Part shown: positions 52,336 through 61,560 of the stretch, in pieces | Layout of the letters: each line of letters opens with the position of its first letter | Position numbering within the stretch: position 1 is the first letter of the stretch | From: Candidatus Enterococcus moelleringii | GTDB taxonomy: Bacteria; Bacillota; Bacilli; Lactobacillales; Enterococcaceae | Reading direction: 5' to 3' | Length of the DNA stretch: 64,000 nt | Assembly: GCF_017377575.1 (NCBI RefSeq) | Contig: NZ_JAFREM010000025.1 | Coordinates: 62,001-126,000 of the forward strand | Notes under the pieces: model-generated | The model's input: only the letters and a program-made list of their open reading frames with translations | The model's database searches: none | What the model was told of the DNA's origin: nothing | Translations under genes and position numbers: made by a program

Positions 52336-52959
52336 TTGATTGGAAAAGAGCATTTAGTAAAACAATTTACTTTAGCCCTGGTGGGAACTTTTATAGCAGC
52401 AGTTGGGATTCGTTTGATCGTAGTAAGCGGATTAGGAGCCGATGCCATAAGTACTTTAGTATTAGGGCTTATGCAGCATATTCCGTTTCGTTTTGGGACG
52501 TTAAGTCTGCTTTTTAATGCCATTGTTTTAGTGATCATTTTCTTTTATGATCGTCGGATGATTGGAATTGGAAGCGTTATAAACGGATTCGGTGTAGGAA
52601 TATGTTTAAATCTGATTGAAGCAGCGGGGCTTTTACATACGATTCCGCAAGTCTTGGAGTATCCTTCTATTTTGGCTGGAACGATTATCTTTGGCATCGG
52701 CACAGGGATTTATTTGCTGGCAAATGCAGGGTCTGCCGCTTACGAAAGCTTGATGATCATCTTGCAGCGAGTCTTGAAGGTATCAGTGAAAACAGCGCGG
52801 ATTATTTTGGACGGCAGCTTCTTTCTAGTGGGTTATTTGTTGGGAGGGACAGTCGGTCTGGGAACAATCATTGTACTCGTGTTAATGGGACCCTCTTTAG
52901 AATTTACCTTGAATCATTTTCCTAAGTTGAAGTTGTTTCGAGTGAGAAGAGTTAATTAA
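52336..52959 (+). CDS. YczE/YitT-family integral membrane protein
   Basis: This 207-residue protein has about five hydrophobic segments and the family pattern GADAISTLVLGLMQHIPFRFGTLSLLFNAIVLV and, later, GTVGLGTIIVLVLMGPSLEF. Such proteins are widespread in Firmicutes; no transported substrate is established. The start is a TTG after AGGAAG; no ATG is better placed. It converges on the P-type ATPase gene across a shared terminator. Confidence 0.78.
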   Translation: MIGKEHLVKQFTLALVGTFIAAVGIRLIVVSGLGADAISTLVLGLMQHIPFRFGTLSLLFNAIVLVIIFFYDRRMIGIGSVINGFGVGICLNLIEAAGLLHTIPQVLEYPSILAGTIIFGIGTGIYLLANAGSAAYESLMIILQRVLKVSVKTARIILDGSFFLVGYLLGGTVGLGTIIVLVLMGPSLEFTLNHFPKLKLFRVRRVN

Positions 52960-53010
52960 AAAAGCTGATGCAAAATTCTAGTGAAAGAATTTTGCGTCAG
53001 CTTGTTTTTT
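52958..53010. terminator. bidirectional terminator between the YitT-like and P-type ATPase genes
   Basis: AAGCTGATGCAAAATTCT pairs with AGAATTTTGCGTCAGCTT (18 positions, one G.U) with A and T runs on both sides. The left end overlaps the stop codon of the plus-strand gene. Confidence 0.9.
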
Positions 53011-55305
53011 GTGCATCGGCGGTGTTGGCAGTGTCTTCGTTAAGAAAATATACGCAAGGGCGTTTAAGATCATCATGCCGACAAAGACCGCGAAAGAACC
53101 GGCGTGGAGCAGACTGATTTCCAAAATAGAATGGAACAGCATAGCTGCTACATAAATACCGCCAATCGTAGTTACAATCAAAAAGATGCGTAACGGATTT
53201 AATGGCAAGCAAGCTTTAACTACGGCTAAACAGCTGATACCGATCAATAGATAGTACATTAACGTCGTTGTATCGATTTGAGCCCAGCCGTTGCTGCGGG
53301 CAAGGAAAGAAACAACTAATACATTAACCACTACCAACAAAGCGTTCGGTGCGGCCGCCCGTAATGCGGTGGGCAGGAATTTCCCTTTGATTCGGTTATT
53401 ATTGCCTTCAAAAGACAAGAAGAAGGATGGATAGCCTTCAATCGCCAAATCAATTAAAGTAATTTGAATCGGAATAAAAGGAAACGCAGTCGCCGTTAAT
53501 AGACAAATGACCGACAGCAGGAAGGAATAGATCGTCTTAATAAAGAAGATTCCTGATACTTTGGTCACGTTGTTGACTACTCGGCGTCCTTCAAACACAA
53601 CTTCGGGTAACGAAGTAAAATCAGAATCCAGTAAAACCAGATTGGCAATTTGGCGGGTTGCATCATCGCCATCAGCCATTGCAATGCTAACATCAGCTTC
53701 ACGAAGAGCCAGTACATCATTGACACCATCGCCGGTCATTGCAACGGTTCGACCTTCGTTTTGTAAAGCTTGAACCAGCAATTTTTTCTGGTGAGGAGCT
53801 ACACGGCCAAAAACGGTATATTTTTGGGCGGCGGCCATCACTTCTTCATCGGTGTCACAGGTTGCCAAGTCAATGTAGCGTTCATAATTTGGCAGGCCGG
53901 CGCGACGAGCGATATTGGAAACAGTTACTGGATTGTCCCCAGAGATTACCTTCAGATCGACGCCTTCGTTGTACAGGTAAGCCAAAGTCTCTTCGGCATT
54001 GCGGCGGATAATGTCTTCAATTTCGATCACTGCTAAAGGCGTTAATTCACCTTTTTCTTCAGGAACTGTTTCGCCTTCCGCTGTAGCTAAAAGTAAAACC
54101 CGCATGCCTTCTTCTTGAGCCAAAGCAACCTGTTGCGGCAGCTTGTTGGCAGGCATCAATTTCTCTGGCGCACCTAAGTAGACAACGCCGAAATCGGCTA
54201 AAGCCATGGCGCCCCATTTACGATCGGAAGAAAAGGGTAAAACATCTAGGCTATGATACTGATCAGCTTCTGGAAAATGCTCCCGTAATGCCTGCATAGT
54301 TACATTGCTATCAGCGCTTTGTGCTAAATAGCTGCCGATCACAGCTGCGAGATCCACGTTAGTCGTCATCGGATGAACCGTTGTTACCCGCATGTTTCCT
54401 TCAGTGATAGTTCCCGTTTTGTCCAGGCAAAGTGTGTCAACATGAGCCAGTGTTTCAATTGAATACATGTCTTGAACTAAGATGCGTTTTTTCGCCAGTT
54501 TAGTTACACCAGTTGTTAAGGCGATACTAATTAACAGCACTAAGCCTTTTGGCAGCATGCCTAAAACAGCCGCGGCCGAAACCACTACGGATGCCTTGAT
54601 GCCGCTGGTGCGGAAGAAGAAAGCTTCTAAGAACAGCAGAATTCCAAAAGGAATAATGATAAAGCTGGTAAATTTAGACACCTTGCGGATGGCCCGTACT
54701 AACTCTGAATTGAAGGGTTTGTGGACTTTAGCTTCGCTGGCTAATTTCGTGGCATAGTTATCAGCACCTACGTGAACGACTTTAGCCACCACTTCACCGC
54801 TAGTTAAAAAGCTGCCGGATAATAGTTCAGCGCCGGTAGTTTTGCTGATTAGATCCGATTCCCCCGTCAGCATGGCTTCGTTGACTTCCGCAAAGCCGGA
54901 AAGAACTTCCATGTCAGAGGAAATCTGTTCGCCGGCATGGACAATCACCGTGTCATCTACCACTAAGTCAGTGGAGTTGATGGATTGTTCTTGTCCATCG
55001 CGGATGACATTCACCTTTTGCTGGTTGACGATAGAGAGCTTTTGCACTAGGTTTCGGGCGTGAATTTCTTGATAAATCCCAATGGAGATGTTCATTAAAA
55101 TAATGACTAGGTAAAACATGTTAGAATAGGCACCGACTAAAAACAGGCAGATACCAATGATTAAGTTAAGAAAGTTGAAAAGCGTTACGATATTATCGTA
55201 AAAAATAGCCTTGGTGGATTTCGTGGCATTTTCTTCGTAGTTGTTTTGCAGCCCTTGTTCTTTGCGCTGCTGGACCTCTGTTTCTGTTAAACCTGTTTGC
55301 TTCAA
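52978..55305 (-). CDS. cation-translocating P-type ATPase, CtpE-like
   Basis: This 775-residue membrane pump has the actuator loop MLTGES (145-150), the TM4 motif LPKGL (251-255), the phosphorylation motif DKTGTIT with Asp295 and the hinge TGDGVND. The PKGL motif in place of PEGL or CPx, together with overall length, fits the CtpE/YfgQ-type subgroup rather than the heavy-metal or SERCA groups. CtpE is linked to calcium uptake in mycobacteria; here the ion is inference. It is monocistronic. Confidence 0.85.
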   Translation of the reverse strand: MKQTGLTETEVQQRKEQGLQNNYEENATKSTKAIFYDNIVTLFNFLNLIIGICLFLVGAYSNMFYLVIILMNISIGIYQEIHARNLVQKLSIVNQQKVNVIRDGQEQSINSTDLVVDDTVIVHAGEQISSDMEVLSGFAEVNEAMLTGESDLISKTTGAELLSGSFLTSGEVVAKVVHVGADNYATKLASEAKVHKPFNSELVRAIRKVSKFTSFIIIPFGILLFLEAFFFRTSGIKASVVVSAAAVLGMLPKGLVLLISIALTTGVTKLAKKRILVQDMYSIETLAHVDTLCLDKTGTITEGNMRVTTVHPMTTNVDLAAVIGSYLAQSADSNVTMQALREHFPEADQYHSLDVLPFSSDRKWGAMALADFGVVYLGAPEKLMPANKLPQQVALAQEEGMRVLLLATAEGETVPEEKGELTPLAVIEIEDIIRRNAEETLAYLYNEGVDLKVISGDNPVTVSNIARRAGLPNYERYIDLATCDTDEEVMAAAQKYTVFGRVAPHQKKLLVQALQNEGRTVAMTGDGVNDVLALREADVSIAMADGDDATRQIANLVLLDSDFTSLPEVVFEGRRVVNNVTKVSGIFFIKTIYSFLLSVICLLTATAFPFIPIQITLIDLAIEGYPSFFLSFEGNNNRIKGKFLPTALRAAAPNALLVVVNVLVVSFLARSNGWAQIDTTTLMYYLLIGISCLAVVKACLPLNPLRIFLIVTTIGGIYVAAMLFHSILEISLLHAGSFAVFVGMMILNALAYIFLTKTLPTPPMHKKQADAKFFH

Positions 55306-55547
55306 AATAGTTCCTGCTTTCCATAAAGATCTTATACAGAATCCAAGATAGCATAAAAAAATTTTAAATTGGAAAAATGATGTGGGACGGCCTTTTTTTT
55401 ATGAAAATTTTAAAGGAAACAGTCAGGCCTTGTTTTCATAGGGTGAGTATTGAATGGCCGTAAAAAAGAAAACGTATTTTTACCTAGTAAGTAAGCGACA
55501 TATTTGCTACAATAGACAAGATGTAATTATAGAAGGAGTGTTTTTTA

Positions 55548-56111
55548 ATGATCTCAGCAAGCGATTTACGTGCCGGTATGACATTTATTCAAGACGGCAA
55601 ATTAATTAAAGTACTAGAAGCCAGCCACCATAAGCCTGGTAAAGGAAATACAGTAATGCGTATGAAATTACGCGATGTTCGTACTGGAGCAACTTATGAT
55701 ACAACGTTGCGTCCTGACGAAAAATTCGAAAAAGCTATGATGGAAACAAAACCTGTACAGTACTTGTACAGCCAAGACGACATGGCGATTTTTATGGATT
55801 TGGAAACTTATGAACAATATGAATTGCCAATCCCTTCAATCGAACAAGAAATGAAATACTTGTTGGAAAACATGGAAGTAAAAATTCAGTTTTACGGTAC
55901 CGAAGTTATTGGTGTAACTTTACCAACATCTGTTGTTCTGCGTGTGGTTGAAACCCAACCATCCATCAAAGGTGCGACAGTAACTGGTTCTGGTAAACCA
56001 GCAACAATGGAAACTGGCTTAGTAGTCAACGTTCCTGACTTTGTTGAAGCAGGCGAACTATTAGAAATCAATACCCAAGAAGGTACCTACGCAAAACGCG
56101 CAGGCAAATAA
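55548..56111 (+). CDS. efp: translation elongation factor P
   Basis: This 187-residue three-domain, tRNA-shaped factor rescues ribosomes stalled at polyproline. The N-terminal KOW domain carries the modifiable lysine Lys32 in HHKPGKGN; in Bacillus the equivalent residue is 5-aminopentanolylated. The OB domains follow, with [22 protein letters not shown] at the end. The ATG follows AGAAGGAG, with a TACAAT -10 box upstream. It is monocistronic with a strong terminator. Confidence 0.97.
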   Translation: MISASDLRAGMTFIQDGKLIKVLEASHHKPGKGNTVMRMKLRDVRTGATYDTTLRPDEKFEKAMMETKPVQYLYSQDDMAIFMDLETYEQYELPIPSIEQEMKYLLENMEVKIQFYGTEVIGVTLPTSVVLRVVETQPSIKGATVTGSGKPATMETGLVVNVPDFVEAGELLEINTQEGTYAKRAGK

Positions 56112-56120
56112 GCACAATAA

Positions 56121-56162
56121 AAGGATCAGCCATTGGGATTTGAATGGCTGATCCTTATTTTA
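56121..56162 (+). terminator. terminator of efp
   Basis: A perfect 14-bp stem AAGGATCAGCCATT / AATGGCTGATCCTT is followed by ATTTTAATTT. Confidence 0.92.
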
Positions 56163-56219
56163 ATTTGTCGAATTTATTCTTAGCATTCCAAAGCTGAGCA
56201 AGTTTGCGCAGCCTTTCTT

Positions 56220-56756
56220 TTAGTGTGTATTAAAATGGGTAACCCAGCGTTTATAGGGCAAAACAGTACCTAAGAAATAGGTAATGATGCTTTGAACCGG
56301 TACCCAAACAACGGCTTTAATTAAGCGTGGCGCCCAAATGATCCAGCTGTCCAGCGGAACATTGTACATAATTGATAGCCACAAGGGTGTCAGTATCAAG
56401 TTAATTAAAATGGTAATCAACAGGACGGATTGGATTGAATTTTTCCAGGTAATTTCTTTTTTGTAAAAGAAAAAGCCGTAAATCGTTCCTGTGATAAAGG
56501 CATTCAAGGTAAAGCCGATGAAATACGGTGCCTTTGGCAAAAGCGCCATTCCGACAAAATCCGCAACCACCATTCCTATGCCTGTCCAAAAGGGACCAAA
56601 CAGCATGCCCATGATAATTTCAGGGACAAAGGTGAAGCTTACCTTTAAAAACTGTGTCTCGATACCTAATACGCGAGACAGGGTGACCATCATGGCAATC
56701 AGTAATGCCATAGTGGTGATGCTCCGAGCATCCAATTTTTTCTTCATTTCTAGCAT
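56220..56756 (-). CDS. folT: folate ECF transporter S component FolT
   Basis: This 178-residue substrate-binding membrane subunit of an ECF transporter has about six membrane helices. It works with the shared EcfA/A'/T module, which is not in the window. The family signature includes TFVPEIIMGMLFGPFWTGIGMVVADFVG, with GFTLNAFITGTIYGFFFYKK. Folate as substrate is strongly supported by the THF riboswitch directly upstream. The start ATG follows AAGGAG, which the riboswitch would be expected to regulate. Confidence 0.92.
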   Translation of the reverse strand: MLEMKKKLDARSITTMALLIAMMVTLSRVLGIETQFLKVSFTFVPEIIMGMLFGPFWTGIGMVVADFVGMALLPKAPYFIGFTLNAFITGTIYGFFFYKKEITWKNSIQSVLLITILINLILTPLWLSIMYNVPLDSWIIWAPRLIKAVVWVPVQSIITYFLGTVLPYKRWVTHFNTH

Positions 56757-56785
56757 CTCCTTTAAGAGCTGCTACATCTTCATGC

Positions 56786-56878
56786 AGCGAATGCGAAAAT
56801 AAAACCGCAGACCGAAGTCTTTCGTCCAGCAGGCAACATCCCATCCTTCCAGCACTTAACGCTTTATTCTCTACTCTG
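56786..56878 (-). ncRNA. THF riboswitch upstream of folT
   Basis: Read on the minus strand, the leader shows AGAGTAGAGAATAAAGCGTTAAGTG... then GGATGGGATGTTGCC, GACGAA and GCGGT with a closing helix GAATAAA / TTTATTTTC. This follows the tetrahydrofolate riboswitch found before folT in streptococci. The aptamer ends about 25 bases before the ribosome site, suggesting translational control. Recognition is from memory of the consensus. Confidence 0.87.
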
Positions 56879-57049
56879 ATTTTTATTTTTGGGAAAACCC
56901 CGCTAAATCGTATCACATATCATAGGCGAGTGCAATTAAGCTGAGCTGGCTACCTTAAATAATGTGAAATTCCATACAACCGATTGGATTCTTTCCTTCC
57001 GACTGTTGTTCCGAATTCAATTATGCTACCCTTAGAATGAGGTGATCCT

Positions 57050-58009
57050 ATGACAAATCCAAAAGAAATTGCCCCTGAATTGAAAGGAAATCTTCTATTT
57101 AAAATGTTTCCTTATTTGTATAGCAAGACTTTATCCAAATTAGCCAATAGTTTTCTTTATCGTACACTTGGCGGTCAAGTAAAGAGTCAAAAACTTCGCT
57201 ATGAAGAAAAATTTATTTCTCGCCCTAATGGCAGTCAGCTGCGTCTTTGTATTTACCGCAGTAAAGAACCTGCTACCAACACACCAGGAATCCTATGGCT
57301 TCATGGTGGCGGCTATTCGATGGGAATTCCCGAAATGGATGAACGAACCTATGAGGCCTTGATGTCGGCGCGGCCTTGTACGATTGTGGCGCCAGATTAT
57401 CGCCGCAGTGTTGATGCGCCATATCCGGCTGCCTTAGATGACAGCTATTTAGCCTTGGAATGGCTGAAGGAACATGGAGCAGCCTATGGGTGTCGTTCGG
57501 ACCAGTTAATGGTAGGCGGGAACAGTGCTGGCGGCGGCTTAGCGGTGTCTGTGGCGATGATGGCACGAGACAAACAGGAAATCCAGCTAGCTTATCAAAT
57601 GCCGTTGTATCCGATGTTGGATAATCGAATGGTCACTGAGTCTTCTAGAAATAATCATGCGCCGGTATGGAATACGCGAGCGAATCAGATCGCTTGGGAG
57701 CTGTATTTAGGCAAGTTAGTGGAGATTCCTATCTATGCCTCGCCAGCACAAGCAACGGACTACAGCGGATTGCCGCCAGCCGGTACTTATGTAGGGGATA
57801 TCGAACCCTTTTATGATGAAACACGCCAATATGTGAAAAACTTAGAAGCTGCGGGGGTTCCTGTGAACTTTAAAGTTTATGAAGGAGCCTATCACGGGTT
57901 TTCGCAAGTCAAACCGAATACGGTGATCGCCCAAGAGGCTTTTGCTTTTTTTGTGGAAAATTATCGTTATGCCTGTAAACACTATTTTGCAAAGCAGGTG
58001 GAAAAATGA
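57050..58009 (+). CDS. alpha/beta hydrolase of the HSL/Aes esterase family
   Basis: This 319-residue cytoplasmic esterase-like enzyme has the oxyanion motif HGGG (85-88) and the nucleophile Ser159 in GGNSAGGGLA. An Asp in VGDIEPF(YDE) and a His in GAYHGF complete the triad. The natural ester is unknown. The start ATG follows GAGGTGA. It overlaps the DUF1722 gene by four bases (ATGA), so the two are translationally coupled. Confidence 0.88.
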   Translation: MTNPKEIAPELKGNLLFKMFPYLYSKTLSKLANSFLYRTLGGQVKSQKLRYEEKFISRPNGSQLRLCIYRSKEPATNTPGILWLHGGGYSMGIPEMDERTYEALMSARPCTIVAPDYRRSVDAPYPAALDDSYLALEWLKEHGAAYGCRSDQLMVGGNSAGGGLAVSVAMMARDKQEIQLAYQMPLYPMLDNRMVTESSRNNHAPVWNTRANQIAWELYLGKLVEIPIYASPAQATDYSGLPPAGTYVGDIEPFYDETRQYVKNLEAAGVPVNFKVYEGAYHGFSQVKPNTVIAQEAFAFFVENYRYACKHYFAKQVEK

Positions 58010-58395
58010 ATCAGAAGGAAGCACAAAAAGAGTGGGCTCGTTGGAAATATTTTGTGATGGCGCGTTCGCAAAAGGAATACCTGGCCTTGCGGAAATTGTT
58101 TTCCGGCAATCAATGGAGTGAAGAAAAGGAAAAGCAATTCTACGAAACCTTGCAGCAGGTTCAGCAGTTGCCGCCTAATCCGAAGGCGATGCGCAATGCT
58201 TATGAACATGTCTGGGGATATTTCAAAAAGTCTGCCACGATAGAAGAACGGGCAAGCTTCTACGAGAAGTTGATCCAAATCAGCGAGACTCACGATGAAG
58301 CCCTGCCGTATTTAAAGTACTTGAATCAGAAATATCCCGATACCTACCTTAGCGAGTCAAAATTGTTTCAGGCAGAAGACCGGCAAACAGATTAG
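58006..58395 (+). CDS. DUF1722 (YbgA-like) protein
   Basis: This 129-residue protein has the YbgA/DUF1722 pattern: WARWKYFVMARSQKEYLALRKLFSG, followed by a helical region and a short C-terminal YLNQKYPDTYLS. No enzymatic function is known; in other bacteria the domain is often fused or adjacent to DUF523. Here it overlaps the esterase gene by ATGA, an unusual partner. No signal or membrane segment is visible. Confidence 0.75.
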   Translation: MNQKEAQKEWARWKYFVMARSQKEYLALRKLFSGNQWSEEKEKQFYETLQQVQQLPPNPKAMRNAYEHVWGYFKKSATIEERASFYEKLIQISETHDEALPYLKYLNQKYPDTYLSESKLFQAEDRQTD

Positions 58396-58446
58396 TTTCA
58401 ACTTTAGTAGAAACCTCCTATAATGAAGCCACGGAGGGATTTACTT

Positions 58447-59394
58447 ATGAAAACCAGAGCAATTGTAATCAACCAATACGGCGGAGCCGATCAATTAACC
58501 GAAGAAACAGTGGAGCTGCCTGAGTTAGGCGAAAAGCAAGTGTTAGTCAAAATTCATGCTACCTCAGTCAACCCGATTGACTGGAAATTACGAGAAGGCT
58601 ATTTGAGCCAAATGATGCCTTGGGAATTTCCGATTATTTTAGGCTGGGATGCAGCGGGTGAAATTGTGGAAACTGGTTCCAAAGTGACCGATTGGCAGGT
58701 AGGCGATCGCGTTTTCGCACGACCTGAAACAACTCGTTTTGGCACCTATGCGGACTACGCCATTGTCGATGACCATTTATTAGCAACTAAACCAGAAAAC
58801 ATTTCCTTTGAAGAAGCGGCAGCTGTGCCGTTGGCTGGATTGACAGCTTATCAAGCCTTATTCACTCATGGGCATTTAAAAGCTGGCGAGAAAGTACTAA
58901 TTCACGCAGGTGCCGGCGGTGTCGGTATGTACGCGATTCAATTAGCCAAAAATATCGGTGCTGAAGTGATCACGACTGCCAGTGAAAAAAATCGTGAGTT
59001 TCTGGAAGAACTGGGAGCCGATCAAGTGATTGATTATCGATCCACTGATTTTTCCGAAGTATTATCTGGCATTGATCTAGTCTTTGATACGATGGGCGGA
59101 GAGATTCAGGAGAAAAGCTTCCGCGTGTTGAAGCCGGAAACCGGACGTCTGATTTCGATTGTCGGCGAACCAAATCTGGATTTAGCTAAGAAATACAATA
59201 TTTTATTAGCGAAAAGCATTTGGTTAAACCCCAACGGCCAACAATTACAGGAAATGGCTGATTGGCTTGAAGCCGGCAAGATTAAAAGTATTGTTGGCGA
59301 AACCTTCCCGTTAACGGCTGAAGGTGTGAAAGCGGCGCATGAATTGAGCGAAACCCATCATGCTAGAGGAAAAATTGTTCTAAAGAACGCTTAA
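58447..59394 (+). CDS. NADP-dependent oxidoreductase (quinone reductase-like MDR family)
   Basis: This 315-residue enzyme has the GroES-like N-terminal domain (MKTRAIVINQYGGADQL, then HATSVNPIDWKLREG) and a Rossmann domain with VLIHAGAGGVGMYAIQLAK. Structural zinc cysteines are absent, as in quinone oxidoreductases. The substrate is probably a quinone or enone. The ATG at 58447 follows GGAGGGATTT; an upstream in-frame ATG at 58423 is less well placed. It is monocistronic. Confidence 0.88.
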   Translation: MKTRAIVINQYGGADQLTEETVELPELGEKQVLVKIHATSVNPIDWKLREGYLSQMMPWEFPIILGWDAAGEIVETGSKVTDWQVGDRVFARPETTRFGTYADYAIVDDHLLATKPENISFEEAAAVPLAGLTAYQALFTHGHLKAGEKVLIHAGAGGVGMYAIQLAKNIGAEVITTASEKNREFLEELGADQVIDYRSTDFSEVLSGIDLVFDTMGGEIQEKSFRVLKPETGRLISIVGEPNLDLAKKYNILLAKSIWLNPNGQQLQEMADWLEAGKIKSIVGETFPLTAEGVKAAHELSETHHARGKIVLKNA

Positions 59395-59406
59395 AAAGTG
59401 ATTCAT

Positions 59407-59440
59407 AGTCCCGGCAATATTTTTGTCGGGCTATTTTTTA
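59407..59440 (+). terminator. terminator of the NADP oxidoreductase gene
   Basis: AGTCCCGGCAA pairs with TTGTCGGGCT (one bulge), followed by ATTTTTT. Confidence 0.82.
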
Positions 59441-59547
59441 TGCCGTGTATTTCATCCATTGTTTATTTTGATAACTGCAACGGGCTATTGACACCTGAGT
59501 CTTATTGTTGGTATCGTTAAAAGAAAACGTTTCATGGAGGTTTTGGC

Positions 59548-60288
59548 ATGAGTAAGATTACAGAGAGCATCGCGTTTTTACAGCAGCAAAAATGGATTGA
59601 TTTGACTCATACGGTTTCAGCGGAAATTCCTTATTTTCAATCCTTTAGACCTTTAACGGAGGAAACCTTGTGTACCTTGGAGGCGGATGGTTTTTTCGCC
59701 AAAGAATATCACGTGGTGACGCAATACGGGACCCATATTGATGCGCCGATTCACTTTGCGGCGGGTAAGGATCATTTGGAACAGTTGGATATGCAGCAAT
59801 TTATTTTGCCGCTGGTAGTGATTCACAAGGAAGACGAAGTGGCTGAGAATCCGGATTATTGCGTATCGGTGGAGGATATCGAAGCATTTGAAAAAGAGCA
59901 CGGGGAGATTGCGGCTGGCAGCTTTGTGGCTTTTGCCAGCGGCTGGTCGAAGCATTGGCACGATCATGATGCCTATTACAATTTGGATGAAGCGGGGCAG
60001 GCCCATACACCGGGGTGGTCGTTGGATGCCTTGAAGTTCTTGCATGAAAAACGTAATGTGACGGCGATTGGGCATGAAACGTTGGATACTGATACGGCGA
60101 TGGATTGCACGAAAAATAATGGTTTAATCGGCGAGTTGTATTGGTTGTCGCAAAACAAATTCCAAGTGGAAGTTTTGACCAATTTAACGGAAGTTCCGGC
60201 AACTGGTGGGGCGATTTTCTTGGGGGTGCCTAAGGTTAAAGGAGCTCCCGGCTTTACCATTCGGGCCTTTGCGATTGTGCCTGAATAA
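59548..60288 (+). CDS. cyclase-family (kynurenine formamidase-like) hydrolase
   Basis: This 246-residue zinc/manganese hydrolase of the cyclase family (PF04199) has the motif QYGTHIDAPIHFAAG with metal His/Asp ligands, and a central FASGWSKHW. Such enzymes include kynurenine formamidase and isatin hydrolase, but the substrate here is not clear. A TTGACA -35 lies at 59488-59493 with a weak -10. The start ATG follows TGGAGGT. Confidence 0.82.
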   Translation: MSKITESIAFLQQQKWIDLTHTVSAEIPYFQSFRPLTEETLCTLEADGFFAKEYHVVTQYGTHIDAPIHFAAGKDHLEQLDMQQFILPLVVIHKEDEVAENPDYCVSVEDIEAFEKEHGEIAAGSFVAFASGWSKHWHDHDAYYNLDEAGQAHTPGWSLDALKFLHEKRNVTAIGHETLDTDTAMDCTKNNGLIGELYWLSQNKFQVEVLTNLTEVPATGGAIFLGVPKVKGAPGFTIRAFAIVPE

Positions 60289-60337
60289 AAAATGGAATCA
60301 GGATGTGCTCCTGACTCCAACAATAGTTACGATCCTA

Positions 60338-60370
60338 AACAAGGCTTAAAATTCAAAGCCTTGTTTTTTT
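60338..60370 (+). terminator. terminator of the cyclase-family gene
   Basis: A perfect 10-bp stem AACAAGGCTT / AAGCCTTGTT is followed by eight T residues. It overlaps the last codons of the converging nitroreductase gene on the minus strand. Confidence 0.85.
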
Positions 60371-61077
60371 AGGAATTCAGTTGTGTGGGTGCGGCGGGGT
60401 TCATGGAAGTGGGCCAGCATTTTTTTCGACCAGTCGGCATCAGCTGCGTTGGTAGTACGTCCGGCATAGTAGTCTTCCATTAGTTGATCATAGGCGTCAA
60501 TTTGTTGGGAGCTTAACGGCTGATAGCTATCGGTGTGCTGAATGTCTTCCACCGGCAGTCGTGGCTTAACTTCATTCTTTCCAGCAGGATAGCCCACCGA
60601 CAGTCCAAACAGCGGAAACGTGTACTCAGGCAGCTCTAACAGCTCAGCCATTTTGAACAAATCGTTGCGGATGCCGCCGATGTAGCAAATGCCTAGCCCG
60701 ACCGATTCAGCATACACCGCCATCGTTTGTGCGGCAATCGTGGTATCCACCACTGAAACAATAAAGGATTCCTCATTTTTAAGTGCCTCTAACGGCTGCT
60801 GGTGCTGGGTTAGAATTTGGGCGTGTTTATTTAAATCGGCCACAAAGACATAGAAAGCGCCCGCATCTTTAATGTAGCCAAAACCATTAGCCAGCTTTTC
60901 AATGGCTGCTAATTTTTGCGGATCAGTTACTTCGATAATTGAATAGGCTTGGACAAAGTTGGAGCTGCTGCCGCTTTGAGCAGCGCAAAGCAGTTGATTC
61001 TTTAGCCTAGGTGACAGCTTGTCCTTGGCAAATTTACGAACTGAAGTATGGCTTAATAATTGTTTTAGTAAATCCAT
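60346..61077 (-). CDS. NADPH-dependent nitroreductase/flavin reductase (NfsA/Frp type)
   Basis: This 243-residue FMN oxidoreductase has an N-terminal HTSVRKFAKDKLSPRLKNQLLCAAQSGSSSNFVQAYSII (FMN phosphate site) and a central GLGICYIGGIRND with GLSVGYPAGKNEVKPRLP. Length and motifs match the NfsA/Frp branch. The physiological electron acceptor is unknown. It is monocistronic, convergent with the cyclase gene. Confidence 0.87.
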   Translation of the reverse strand: MDLLKQLLSHTSVRKFAKDKLSPRLKNQLLCAAQSGSSSNFVQAYSIIEVTDPQKLAAIEKLANGFGYIKDAGAFYVFVADLNKHAQILTQHQQPLEALKNEESFIVSVVDTTIAAQTMAVYAESVGLGICYIGGIRNDLFKMAELLELPEYTFPLFGLSVGYPAGKNEVKPRLPVEDIQHTDSYQPLSSQQIDAYDQLMEDYYAGRTTNAADADWSKKMLAHFHEPRRTHTTEFLKKQGFEF

Positions 61078-61255
61078 TTTGTTCCCCCCGTTCCTTTTCT
61101 TCTATAATAAAAGAGCGACGGCGAAAAAGCTAGTTTCTCGGTTGAAAAGGAAAAGGCGAACGTTTTTGCAAACTGAATGAAAAAAGATTCATTATTCCCT
61201 CATGTACATCTAAAGATTATGCTATAATGAGAAAAATCAATTTGGAGGGATTATT

Positions 61256-61525
61256 ATGCGCGGCATCGTAACCGTTATTGGAAAAGACAAAGTTGGAATT
61301 ATTGCAGGTGTCAGTCAAAAATTGGCTGAGCTTGAAGTGAATATTTTAGATGTATCTCAAACGATCATGGATGATTATTTTACTATGATGATGTTAACCG
61401 ATTTAGCTAATGCGAATCAGGAGTTTGACAACGTTCGCGAAGAATTGAATCAGTTAGGCAAAGAATTAGGCGTGAAAATCAGCGTTCAAAACCAAGAAAT
61501 TTTTGACGCAATGCACAAATTATAG
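61256..61525 (+). CDS. ACT domain protein (UPF0237)
   Basis: This 89-residue single ACT domain protein begins [37 protein letters not shown]. It is conserved across Firmicutes and usually pairs with the DUF711 gene that follows 35 bases later. A ligand, probably an amino acid, is expected from the fold but unproven. A perfect TATAAT at 61223-61228 precedes the ATG, with TTGGAGGG as ribosome site. Confidence 0.93.
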   Translation: MRGIVTVIGKDKVGIIAGVSQKLAELEVNILDVSQTIMDDYFTMMMLTDLANANQEFDNVREELNQLGKELGVKISVQNQEIFDAMHKL

Positions 61526-61560
61526 GAAAATCGTTTTTCATTGAAAACAGGAGGGGCTAC

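Noticed and set aside
53739-54036. Plus-strand open frames of about 90 codons
   Set aside because: They are antisense shadows of the P-type ATPase gene with no start signals.
59524-59538. cre site before the cyclase-family gene
   Set aside because: AGAAAACGTTTCAT matches only half of the cre consensus; the other half has three mismatches and the spacing is wrong on the opposite strand.
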